Under the pieces are notes generated by a model. That model ran no database searches and had not been told where the DNA came from. It worked only from the letters and a program-made list of their open reading frames with translations. This document shows, piece by piece, positions 12,491 through 22,299 of a DNA stretch of 64,000 nucleotides (position 1 is its first letter; each line of letters starts with the position of its first letter). Position numbers and translations under genes: made by a program. The DNA is from Turnera subulata (lineage: Eukaryota > Streptophyta > Magnoliopsida > Malpighiales > Passifloraceae), in NCBI GenBank assembly GCA_028386065.3, contig JAKUCV010003238.1:33475-97474 (forward strand). Reading direction: 5' to 3'.

Positions 12491-13532
12491 AATACAAAGC
12501 AGAACATGACAGAGTAATACAGAAGCTTTTGCGATATTTTTGTCGAAATTTTTGACCTGCATGCAACTTATTGAATTTTCTTCAATTATTTCAGTGAAAA
12601 CAAACAATTCAATATCTACGAAAAAATCAACACCGATGAAGTTCAATTATTTCAGTTTGGTTAGTTTTGAAAAATTTTTTGTTCTTCAATGATTATAGAG
12701 TAAGAAAGAGTTGCTTAAACTGTGCTTGCCCAAATCCACTGTAACAGCGTACTTGTTACTTAACTCATTCTTACAAAAATAACCTTTCATAAATTAAAAT
12801 ATTGAAAAAAACTGTTGTAAATGAGCAAAATAGTAATGGACAAACAAATAAAGCACTTCACTTTTATAAAAAGCTGTTGTGAATGAGCTAAATAATTAGA
12901 TATAATAATACTCAGTGAAGGATAGATTTGTCAATATAAAATTTTTGTGAGGCAAAACAGTCAAATCACTTCACTTTACACTTCCGTGTTTTATTATTCA
13001 ATACAAAGCAGAATATGACAGAGTAATACAGAAGCTTTTGCGATATTTTTGTTGGAATTTTTGACCTGCATGCAACAGATTAAATTTTCTTCAATTATTT
13101 CAGTGAAAACAAACAATTCAATATCTACGAAAAAATCAAACACCCATGAAGTTCAATTATTTCAGTTTGGTTAGTTTTGAAAATTTTTTTGTTCTTCAAT
13201 GATTATCGAGTAAGAAAGAGTTGCTTAAACTGTGCTTGCCCAAATCCGATGCAACAACGTACTTGTTACTTAACTCATTCTTACAAAAATAATCTTTCAT
13301 AAATTAAAATATTGAAAAAAACTGTTGTAAATATGCAAAATAGTAATGGACAAACAAATAAAGCACTTCACTTTTATAAAAAGCTGTTGTGAATGAGCTA
13401 AATAGTAACGATTCTCTTTTAGTTAATTGGATATAATAATACTCAGTGAAGGATAGATTTGTCAATATAAAATTTTTGTGAGGCAAAACAGTCAAATCAC
13501 TTCACTTTATATTTCCGAGTTTTAGTATATAT
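12491..13532. repeat. Tandem duplication of about 510 bp in element A
   Basis: The segment starting CAATACAAAGCAGAA at 12491 is repeated from 12999 with a few substitutions and a small indel near 12890/13405. The second copy reaches the 5' terminus of the Helitron-like element, so the element has a doubled 5' end. Confidence 0.85.
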
Positions 13533-13793
13533 AATAATTTCTTTTCTTTTTTTTATAATAAGATTTAGAGGCGTATAATTCGTTTCTGGATTGAAAGGGT
13601 AATGAAGATACCATTAATGCCATTCTTTTTCTAAAAAAAAATTAAAATTATCATAAATTAATAAAAAATCCAACGTGGGAGTATGACTTTGAATTTTCGA
13701 GGGAAAGTCCAAGTCTATACTGTGGACTAATTGGATGGATGTAATTGAATAGAACCAAAGAAAATAGGAACAGGACAGTATCTTATCACTTGA

Positions 13794-13818
13794 GACTTTT
13801 CTTGCTTTGTCTCGAATC
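13794..13818 (+). promoter_or_regulatory. Upstream block shared with a relic at 25377
   Basis: GACTTTTCTTGCTTTG with its flank, about 100 bases before the ATG at 13900, recurs almost identically at 25377. This suggests it is the conserved promoter segment of this sub-family. Confidence 0.35.
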
Positions 13819-13899
13819 ACAATAGTACTTTCCAATTTCCATTATACTTTTGTTCATGGGATAGCTTCTATGTACTGCACAGAATACTTTTTGCATGCC

Positions 13900-16347
13900 A
13901 TGAATCTCAAGAGAAATCTATGGTTTATTATTTCCTTTTTCTTTACGGGCTTGCCTCATGTCTCTTTCCATGTCTGCCATGCTGCTGCCACCATCACTCA
14001 GGACCAATCTCTTTCTGGTCATGAAACCATTGTCTCTTCAGGAGGAGTCTTTGAACTTGGTTTTTTCAAACCAAGTTACTCTTCAGGATACTACATAGGG
14101 ATGTGGTACAAAACATTGTCTGATGAGTATTATCAGAAAGTGGTGTGGGTAGCTAATAGAGAGAAACCTGTCTCAGACAAATATGCTTCTTCTTTGACAA
14201 TCATGGATGGTAATCTGGTTCTTGTAAATGAATCCAATATTCCCATTTGGTCAACAGAATTGAAGTCCACAACAAGTTCATCAGCTCCTGTGGAAGCAGT
14301 TCTGCTAGATGATGGCAATCTTGTTTTGAAATATGTGTCCAGTCCTTCACAGAACTACTTATGGCAGAGTTTTGATCATCCAACTGATACCTTTCTCCCC
14401 GGTGGCAGGATTGGATTTAACAGGATCACCAACGAGACGATACGTTTGGTTTCATGGAAAAGCAATGATGATCCTGCTCCAGGTATCTTCTCTTTTGAGT
14501 TGGACCCCTCTGGAAAGTTTCAATTTTTCATCTTTTGGAATAGTAGCCTGCAATATTGGACTAGTGGACCTTGGAATGGGCAGTTCTTCAGCTTAGTTCC
14601 TGAAATGGGATTGAATTTTAATGATCTCTATAACTTCAGCTATGTTAACAACCAGAATGGAAGTTACTTAACCTATAGTCTGTATAATAGTTCCATTCTG
14701 TCTCGATTTGTGATGGATGTCGGAGGGCAGATTCAGCAATTGGCATGGTTGGTGGATGACAAATCGTGGACAAAGTTTTGGGCTCAGCCAAATGCAAAAT
14801 GTGAAACTTTTGCTGCATGTGGACCATTTGGTAGCTGCAATGAGAAATCAGTAGAATTTTGTAGTTGCTTGAGTGGTTTCAGGCCAAAGACACCTGATGC
14901 TTGGGCTGTGGGGTTGTATTCTGAAGGGTGTGTGAGGAGAAACACCCTGCAGTGCATTAATTCTACTGCTGTTAGCAGGAAGAGTAGTGATGGGTTCATC
15001 CCAAGTTACCATATGCTATTACATGAAGAGAATCAGGAGAAAGTGGTTTTGGGGACTGTACAGGAATGTGAATCAACTTGCTTGAGTAGATGTTCTTGTA
15101 CTGCTTATGCTTACTATAAGAATCAATGTTCAATCTGGTCTGGTGATCTTGTTGATCTCAAACAACTAGCAAGTGACGACCAAAGTGGAAGAACTCTTTA
15201 TATTAGGCTTGCAGCTTCTGACTTTTTTGGCTTTCACACCAGGAAAAATTTCACCAGAAAAATGATCATTGGTGTTATTGTCAGTTCAATTGCGGTGGCA
15301 GTTCTTCTTGGTTTCGTTTTGATTGTAATTTTGACGAGGAGAATGAAAATGTCAAGAATAACTGACAACTCGTTGGCAGTATATGAGTACAAGGATTTGC
15401 AAAGTGCAACAAAGAATTTCTCAGAGAAATTGGGAGGCGGAAGTTTTGGTTCTGTCTTCAAAGGAACTTTGCCTGACTCGAGTACTATAGCTGTGAAGAA
15501 GCTTGAAAGCATCAGTCAAGGAGAAAAGCAATTTCGTGCAGAAGTCGGTATAATTGGGACAATCCAGCATGTTAATCTTGTTCGTCTTCGCGGGTTCTGC
15601 TCAAATGGTACTAAAAAGATGTTGGTCTATGAGTACATGCCTAATGGTTCGCTAAACTCTCATCTTTTCAATGGAAAGGAAAGAAAAATATTAGACTGGA
15701 AAACCAGGTACATGATTGCTTTGGGAATAGCTAGAGGTTTAGCTTATCTACATGAAAGCTGCAGAGAATGCATAATACATTGTGACATAAAGCCAGATAA
15801 CATTCTTTTAGATTCAGAGTTCTGTCCACAAGTAGCTGATTTTGGCCTGGCAAAGCTTTTTGGAAGAGATTTTAGCAGGGTGTTGACAACAATGAGAGGA
15901 ACAATTGGCTATCTTGCACCAGAGTGGATTTCAGGAGTGGCCATAACAGCCAAAGCTGATGTTTACAGCTATGGAATGATGCTTTTCGAACTCATATCGG
16001 GACGGAGAAACTCTGACCAGCCTAAGGATGGAAGGATGGAATACTTTCCAGCTCTAGTTGCGAGCCTACTTAACAATAAAGGTGATGTCCTGAGCTTATT
16101 AGACCCCAGGTTGGAGGAAAATGCTAACGTAGAGGAGGTGACAAGGATATGCAGACTTGCTTGTTGGTGTATCCAGGATGATGAAACCCAAAGACCAGCA
16201 ATGGGTCAGGTTGTTCGAATTCTAGAATGTTGTCTTGACATGAGTCTCCCACCTATCCCAAGATTTCTGCAGTTGCTTGGATATGTAGACGAGAGCACCA
16301 TTCTCTTCACTGAATCGATAGTAACGTCTACTAGCAGCATTGACTAA
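13900..16347 (+). CDS. G-type lectin S-receptor-like Ser/Thr kinase (copy 2)
   Basis: An intronless gene of 815 residues from the ATG at 13900. That start aligns with the signal peptide of copy 3 (MDVKRNLW); an in-frame ATG at 13870 is also possible. The layout is lectin, S-locus glycoprotein, EGF-like (CETFAACGPFGSC), PAN (ECESTCLSRCSCTAYAY), membrane helix near 454-477 and kinase. The kinase loop reads GGGSFGSV, with Ser where the others have Gly. The HCDIKPDN loop is near 626 and DFG is intact, so it should be active and non-RD. It groups with copy 3 by its MNLKRNLW leader and its TESIVTST-type tail. It sits between two Helitron-like elements, 370 bases after one and about 85 bases before the other. 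Confidence 0.94.
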   Translation: MNLKRNLWFIISFFFTGLPHVSFHVCHAAATITQDQSLSGHETIVSSGGVFELGFFKPSYSSGYYIGMWYKTLSDEYYQKVVWVANREKPVSDKYASSLTIMDGNLVLVNESNIPIWSTELKSTTSSSAPVEAVLLDDGNLVLKYVSSPSQNYLWQSFDHPTDTFLPGGRIGFNRITNETIRLVSWKSNDDPAPGIFSFELDPSGKFQFFIFWNSSLQYWTSGPWNGQFFSLVPEMGLNFNDLYNFSYVNNQNGSYLTYSLYNSSILSRFVMDVGGQIQQLAWLVDDKSWTKFWAQPNAKCETFAACGPFGSCNEKSVEFCSCLSGFRPKTPDAWAVGLYSEGCVRRNTLQCINSTAVSRKSSDGFIPSYHMLLHEENQEKVVLGTVQECESTCLSRCSCTAYAYYKNQCSIWSGDLVDLKQLASDDQSGRTLYIRLAASDFFGFHTRKNFTRKMIIGVIVSSIAVAVLLGFVLIVILTRRMKMSRITDNSLAVYEYKDLQSATKNFSEKLGGGSFGSVFKGTLPDSSTIAVKKLESISQGEKQFRAEVGIIGTIQHVNLVRLRGFCSNGTKKMLVYEYMPNGSLNSHLFNGKERKILDWKTRYMIALGIARGLAYLHESCRECIIHCDIKPDNILLDSEFCPQVADFGLAKLFGRDFSRVLTTMRGTIGYLAPEWISGVAITAKADVYSYGMMLFELISGRRNSDQPKDGRMEYFPALVASLLNNKGDVLSLLDPRLEENANVEEVTRICRLACWCIQDDETQRPAMGQVVRILECCLDMSLPPIPRFLQLLGYVDESTILFTESIVTSTSSID

Positions 16348-16431
16348 GATATTGTAGCTGCTTCCTCCCATGCCTTGCCAATCTATTTTCCACTTCAGTG
16401 AACTTTGTAACCTATTTAAGGATCATTATAC
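16348..16431 (+). other. Proximal 3' untranslated region of copy 2
   Basis: About 85 bases of 3' flank remain next to the stop before Helitron-like element B. It shares GTAGCTGCTTCCTCCCA-like sequence with the region after copy 3 (near 24880). Confidence 0.45.
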
Positions 16432-18854
16432 TATATACTAAAACAGAGAAGGAAAGCCTCAAGTGATATGACTCTTTTGCCTTAGAAAATTTTTAGTATG
16501 ACAAATCTATCCTTCAGTTAGTTTAATATACTTTTTTGTTCGGTGATGGGGAGGAACGAATTTAAGCTGAATTTTTTTGCTTGGAATCTTCTAGAGCAGT
16601 ACTTTTTAGTTTTTATATATTTGTAAATAAAGTAATCATCTACGGTATCTTCCCTTTTATCCTATCCTGTTCCAAATCATTTAGCTCACCTCTTCCTCTC
16701 ACTCTCTTCTGAATCTACTGTTTTCTTTCTCTTTCGTTCCTTTAATGGTGGCTTTTGCTATTATTTTTTCCTTCTTTCTTTCTTTATCTTTTCTGCCAAT
16801 TATGAAGTTTTATTCCTCACCCAAGTTGCCTCTTCCATTATTAGGAAAATGAAGCCAAACAAAAAGGAAGAACAAAGGGAAGGAAGTTGTGGAGCCTATC
16901 TGTTATTCCGCTTTCGTTAGCACCTCTGCTAGGTATGTAATAATTTCTTCACCTTCTCCTTTCATGTGTTTATTTTGTTTTCCTTCCAAGTAAATTGGCT
17001 GAAGGTTAGGTTTTCCTAATTTATAAGCCATGAATGCATTTTATTTCCTCATCATAATGCATGGTGATTATAAAAGTTAGGGTATGGTGCTGCTCTATTT
17101 TCTTCTGGGTTTTGGCCGATGGTACATGCTTGGTAAGATTTTGGCCTATGTACTCATTATGCGAGTTCTTTTGGTAGATTTTTTTACATTGTTAGGAACT
17201 AAGTTTTGGGTTTTTTTTTTAATGTGGGTTAACTGTCACGACTGATGCTTTCTCCTGGTCATGCTATCAAGAACACAATGAAAGAAGCTGGAGTTATTTA
17301 CCCATTCCCGTACTCTTCCCCATAAAAAGGTTTGTAGGTTATTGTGCCATTTGTGCCCTTTACTATATATTCTGCTTTTGTCTCTAACTTTTCACTTTAG
17401 TGTGATGATTGAATTTCTTTAGTTCTAACTGCATTGATTTTTCATTTTCCATTTGTATTAAGGAATCACTCGACAATTGACTAGAACAAATTCCCTTTTC
17501 ATAAGTTGTTCTGTAAATTTTGATGACATTCTCTCCTGCCTGTCTTCTGGCCATGGATAAAAGATAAAAAAGGGCAATGCCTCTTCTTTCTAACCCTCAC
17601 CTTACTCCTTTATATGTGTAAGGCCTAGCCTAAGATACTTCTGATAGAAAGAGAGGAAGTAAGAGCAGAAAGAAAGTCATTCTTCTATTTCCCAGATAAT
17701 GCATTATGTCGTGTTGTATATTTGTGCATTATTTTGGCTTGATTGTTTTTAGGAGAATTGTAGCTTTTGTGGTTTAATAATTCTCTTACTTGCAGAGTCC
17801 TCATGCACATGCAACAACATAGAAGCCTTCCTAGAAACCAAATCAGTCCTCTCTAATCTTTTGTTGTTCTTAAGTTTTGGTGCATCTATTTTTTTTTTGT
17901 GTGTTTGTTTTTGTGTGATATCAAACCATGCTTTTCTTTCTCAATTATTCAATTATGCTTTATTGTTATGTAGGATTATTGTTTCCAGTATACATGATAA
18001 AGTTAATGTGGCATAAGACACATGAATTAAATTGAGGAATAGAGAAGGCTGCTAAACTGGGTTCTAGAGTTTGCACACAGGTGGCTTAATTTCTCTTTTA
18101 GCAGGATTGATATCTATTCTTCATGAGGATATACCAGACATTTCTTTTGCTTTCTTTTGATGTTTTATTCTTTTTTTTGTGATGTTCTTATACATATCCA
18201 CTCTTTTACATGTTTAATCAGTTTATAAAATACTTATGCATTTCTATTTTGATAATATAAGGAAGATGACATTTTGTTTTGGATTTCTAACCTGTACATG
18301 TCAATTAACTATATAAAAATATTATCCATTTCTATTCAAAAAGTAATGAGAGAGATGATTTTTTTGGTCAAATGTGCAGGGTGATATCCCTCTAATCAAA
18401 TTAGAGTGTATATATGTTTTCGGGTCTTCTAAGTTGCATATATTTTTCTTAAAGCTAATGAAGCTACGAAAGACTCAAAGCTATCAAAAACAGCAAGAAA
18501 AAAATTCAAGTTTTGTATATGTGCCATGTGCAGGAAATCAAAGTTTTTGGATGAGTTTAAGGTTCAAAGCATCAACCTATGAAGTTTCTCTTTCATTCTT
18601 TTATAATAATTTGACATTCTAATGCATGGATTAGCAAGGACATGGTTTCAAGTGATTAAGATCTGTGGAGTATGCTAATTGATTCCCATTCTTTTTGCAT
18701 ATAAGAATAACTGTAAATCCAATTGGACCTACATAGGAAACGACAACCTTTTTACATTTAGAGTTGTTCTAATGAAATGTTGTCTAAAGTGTTCAGCTTA
18801 TGCATAATCATGGTAGGCTCTGTTCTGGGTAACGTTTTGTGTGCGTATCTAGGC

Positions 18855-18938
18855 TTGCAAGTTGAAATTGAGGCCTTGAAAGGCTTCAAGAATGCCATCA
18901 TTGACGACCCATTCGAGTGCTGGCAAAAAGAAAAATGA
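18855..18938 (+). pseudogene. LRR receptor N-terminal exon fragment (captured?)
   Basis: The frame reads VEIEALKGFKNAIIDDPFEC with W after it. This resembles the LRRNT start of FLS2-like LRR receptor kinases (E-I-E-A-L-x-x-F-K-x-x-I-x-x-D-P). It is only about 26 codons long and then runs into a stop. It lies inside Helitron-like element B, so capture of an exon piece is a reasonable reading. The match is short. Confidence 0.35.
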
Positions 18939-19591
18939 ACTTATGTTGGTGGGTAGTCATTTTTTCCTTTTTATAATTTTTTTTCAACACATAAATTTTG
19001 CATTCATAGTTCAAGAAATCTATCATTGCTTTTATAGGAAGAAGAAGCAAAGGCTCAAGATGCTAGAAAAAAAGGAAACTGTCGTCCTAGAGTTTGAGAA
19101 ATAGGAGTTTTTTTTTGTTGATTATGCTGAAAGGACAACTGATAGCAGCTAGGATTTATTTTCGATTGTGCATAGTAGATAAAGGTTCTATTGAGTCTTT
19201 AACATATTTTGAATAATATCAAAGGAATCTATCACAAATGAAAATTAGTCTTGCTATGTTAGACTCTTAATTACTTGGAATTTTTGTCATTTAGTTTGTG
19301 TGTGCTATTGTTTGAGCTGTCCATCTTGGTAAGTAGCCTAGATTTAAAATAGGTATTACCTCATTTAATTCTCCTCTCTGTGACATCAACTCAATATGAA
19401 CAGGCACTAAAAAAATTACTAGGTTTATTAACAACCATAAAATATTAAATGTTGTTTGCGTTGTTTCTCTTTCTCTTTATTTTATTTCATTGATGTTCTT
19501 CTTCGTGATATGGTGTTGCAAAAACAGAAATGTGTGCCCTTGGGAGATCTTGCAGCTGAATTTTAGCTTTGTAGTCAGGTATTCTCTCTAC

Positions 19592-19665
19592 TCTATTAGT
19601 TTGTTCCTATAATTTCTCCCCTCTTAAATCTATTAGTTTGTTCCCATAATTTCTCCCCTCTTAAA
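19592..19665. repeat. 37-bp tandem duplication
   Basis: The unit TCTATTAGTTTGTTCC plus flank is repeated twice back to back (19592-19628 and 19629-19665) with one base difference, inside element B. Confidence 0.85.
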
Positions 19666-20583
19666 AATATTCTCTATTTTCCTTCTTAATTTTAAGGTTG
19701 TCTAATTGTAATATATTTTCTTCTCAAAGTGTCATACAACTGAGTTTACAATGTCTATTGCATTGTTTTATTAGTTGTTTGTATCTTGAGAAATTTGGAA
19801 TCAACTAATTTGGAGATCATTGCTTATAACTGTTTAATACATTGCTTTTCAATGCTTTTCTGCTACCTTTGGCAAATGTAGGAAAGCATCAATAATATCA
19901 CATTGCTAGAAAGTGTTGGTGTGTATACTCTTCATATTCCTCATTCGACATGTGTTTCTAGAAAAAGATAAAATCATGATGCTTTTGTTATAACTTATTT
20001 CAATTGAGCAACTAAAACTACTTTTCTACAACAGTTCTATTTATTTTTTTGGTCAAATCCACCAGGAATTTGCTTTCCTACACATTTAACATATCACACC
20101 GTGCTTAAAGTCATGGGGATGTTTTGTCACTTTTGTTTAAGGAAAAAAGGGAAGGTAAAATAATGGATAGCAATTAACTTATTATCTGAGAGCCAATGTT
20201 AGTTTTTTTACATGATTTATGCATTTGCCTCATCAACTTTTTCAAGAGTAAACTGTAAAAGCAACTTGAAAACATATTGTGTTACTGTTGATCCAAGTCT
20301 TTTGTTCTTTGAAATTTGGCTCCTGTGTTTTTTAATTGATTCAAGTACTTCCCACAGTTGTATATTATGCTCCAGTGGTGTCCCATGATTCTCCAAACAA
20401 GGAATGCAGGAGGATTCTTGGAGAAGCTTTTGCATTAAACCATAAATTGAGTGAATTCATTACTTTCCTCAATTGTATATTATGTTTCAATGGTGTCGCA
20501 AGACATGAATGTTGTAACAGTAAAATTTGTTTGTTTGCAATTTACAAGCCTTTTGTGATTGTTGTGTATGTGTTTGTAATTGG

Positions 20584-20760
20584 TTAAATAATAAGTGTAG
20601 AGAGTAAAGCTAAGCAGAAGGTGATGCTGGCAGAGAAGCTGTGGCAGATACGTTTGTTTGGCTCGAATTCGCAAACTGGTCTGGAAAATGATGAGGCGAT
20701 GGCATCCGAAGAAGAGTTGTAAGATTGCATGTTGAGGTGGTGAAGGAGAAGCTGAAACCC
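20584..20760 (-). other. First-exon-like segment in element B, product unknown
   Basis: On the minus strand a leader containing CTAGGGTTTC is followed by an ATG at 20730. It opens a Ser-rich frame (MQSYNSSSDAIASSFSRPVC...) of about 48 codons. It looks like the 5' end of a plant gene picked up by the element. I do not recognise the product. Confidence 0.25.
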
Positions 20761-21426
20761 TAGAAAACCCAAACCAGATGTACAAGTATTGTGTTCAAGT
20801 CTTTTTTTTTTTCATGCTTTAGTTTAATGCTTTGGTCATTTGTCTTGGTTGTTTTAGATTTAATTTCATATCAAATTGTTGTACAAGAGATTTAGCATAC
20901 TACATTGACAGGATAGGATATGTTGCTTTCTATAATCTATACCCTATACCAAAAGCCATCCTCATAAAAATTTATTTTGGTAGTATTAGACTAAAAATAC
21001 CCTTTCGAGTTTTAGAATTGTTTGTTAACTGAATTTGAGTTATTCGTCTTTTATGGGAGTGAGGGCTTGAGAAGCTATTCGTAAAATATTGTAGTGGGCC
21101 TGATCTGGTTACAACAAACCTTATACATTTTTTCTTTATTGCTTACCTTTTTTTTGTGTCGAGTGTTTTGTCCAGATATCTAGATTGTTATGTATCCTTT
21201 TGATATTAGGAAGCAAGGTTTGGGTGCTCTGATTGCCTTAGATTACAATGGTCAAATGCTTGGATGTGCAAGCTAGAAAGTGACACGTTCTATTTCATGT
21301 TTCTTAGCATGACTTGCATATTAATTCTCACAAAGTAGAAGAAAGGAGATATCATGTTGGACTAAAATTTTACAGTATTTTTCTTACTAGGTTTCATCCC
21401 GCAGCAAAGCGCGGGTAACTCACTAG

Positions 21427-21700
21427 TATATACTAAATCATGACAAACTGTTGCATGTCATGTTTCAGTATCTTCCTACTTGATGTTTGTATCTTGAGCT
21501 GCTGTAAAGTTTATAGTTTTATCCTCTTGCACAGGTTACACTGTCTTAAGTATCTTCCATTGTTTCAGATAAGGACATTGAGTTTTGATTGGATTAAGCC
21601 ACAAATTTGTGAAACCGAAATGAGCTAGCCTATCTGATGCGTTTGAAGTGAATGTTTTTAGTGAAACAAACTGAATCTAAGCCAGGGAACCAAGAGCAGA
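21427..21700 (+). other. Displaced 3' flank of copy 2
   Basis: From about 21440 the sequence resembles the region after copy 3 (25085-25290). Shared stretches include CTCTTGCACAGGTTA and GAGTTTTGATTGGATTAA, followed by a GTGAAAC...GAAATGAGCTA segment. It also contains an AAACTGTTGCATGTCATGTTT block like the shared post-stop element of other copies. This suggests that element B inserted into the 3' region of copy 2. Confidence 0.5.
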
Positions 21701-21970
21701 ACTTTTGAGCGATTTCATCGTCTGTATTGACCTTCAATTTCTCTCTGTGACTAAAAGTTCAAAGCAAGAAAGCATGGTTTGACTGTGAATCAAGCAAGTT
21801 GTACCTCCATCTGTCCAAAACACTTTTTCTTTTTTTTTTTCTGCTTCCATCTTAAGAAGTAGTTATTACATAAAACTACTAATGATTCTGTCAAGAAATT
21901 AAATTTACACAATATCTTATCTACTATTTTCTCATGATATCTGATTTCAAGTGAACAACCAATAAGTTTT

Positions 21971-22027
21971 TTGGAGTTTTTGGGTCTAATTTGTCTGCAG
22001 CAGACAATTTGGACCCAAAAACTCCAA
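21971..22027. repeat. 57-bp near-perfect inverted repeat
   Basis: TTGGAGTTTTTGGGTC (21971-21986) pairs exactly with GACCCAAAAACTCCAA (22012-22027). The middle (TTTGTCTGC/GCAGACAA) also pairs, leaving almost no loop. It lies about 270 bases upstream of copy 3. It may be a tiny foldback element. Confidence 0.85.
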
Positions 22028-22194
22028 AGAGCATGTTCGGCTATAGAGGTTTCTTGTTGTCCTTTTCATCTTTGACTTTTCTAAGTACCAATCAAAATTT
22101 GTTTCTTCTTTATATGTAAATTTTGGTGGACTCTTCTACACGTTGGAGAAATAAACATCTTAACCAAACTTTTCCTGTTGTTGACCTAATGGCC

Positions 22195-22248
22195 CTACTC
22201 TTTTAATCTGCTTACTTTTTACTACTCTTTTAATCTGCTTACTTTTTA
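22195..22248. repeat. 27-bp tandem duplication before copy 3
   Basis: CTACTCTTTTAATCTGCTTA and the following seven bases occur twice in direct succession, ending about 50 bases before the ATG at 22300, in the probable leader or core promoter. Confidence 0.9.
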
Positions 22249-22299
22249 GTGTGGAATACTATAGTTGATGTTATCTTCTATAGAAATTCTTGTGCAGCC

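Larger units (their letters stand above)
11157..13532 (-). mobile_element. Non-autonomous Helitron-like element A
   Basis: Read on the minus strand, the element ends in CTAG (11157-11160), preceded by a hairpin with CCCGC/GCGGG arms (11168-11185). This is the typical 3' end of plant Helitrons. The 5' side (near 13519-13532) starts TATATACTAAAAC and is homologous over about 90 bases to the start of element B at 16432. No Rep/helicase frame is present. The sequence TATATACTA occurs outside the CTAG end and also at the 5' end. The 5' portion is tandemly duplicated. Confidence 0.65.
16432..21426 (+). mobile_element. Helitron-like element B carrying gene fragments
   Basis: The 3' end is a CCCGC/GCGGG hairpin (21398-21415) followed by CTAG (21423-21426). 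The 5' end, TATATACTAAAAC at 16432, is homologous to the 5' end of element A. The interior of about 5 kb has no Rep/helicase frame. It has exon-like islands separated by pyrimidine-rich stretches ending in AG, as expected of a gene-capturing non-autonomous Helitron. TATATACTA also follows the CTAG end, as it does for element A. Confidence 0.62.

Noticed and set aside
13807..13899. N-terminal extension of receptor kinase copy 2
   Set aside because: The extension begins at a TTG codon. The ATG at 13900 matches the other copies and opens the signal peptide. Extensions of copies 3, 4 and 6 were rejected for the same reason.
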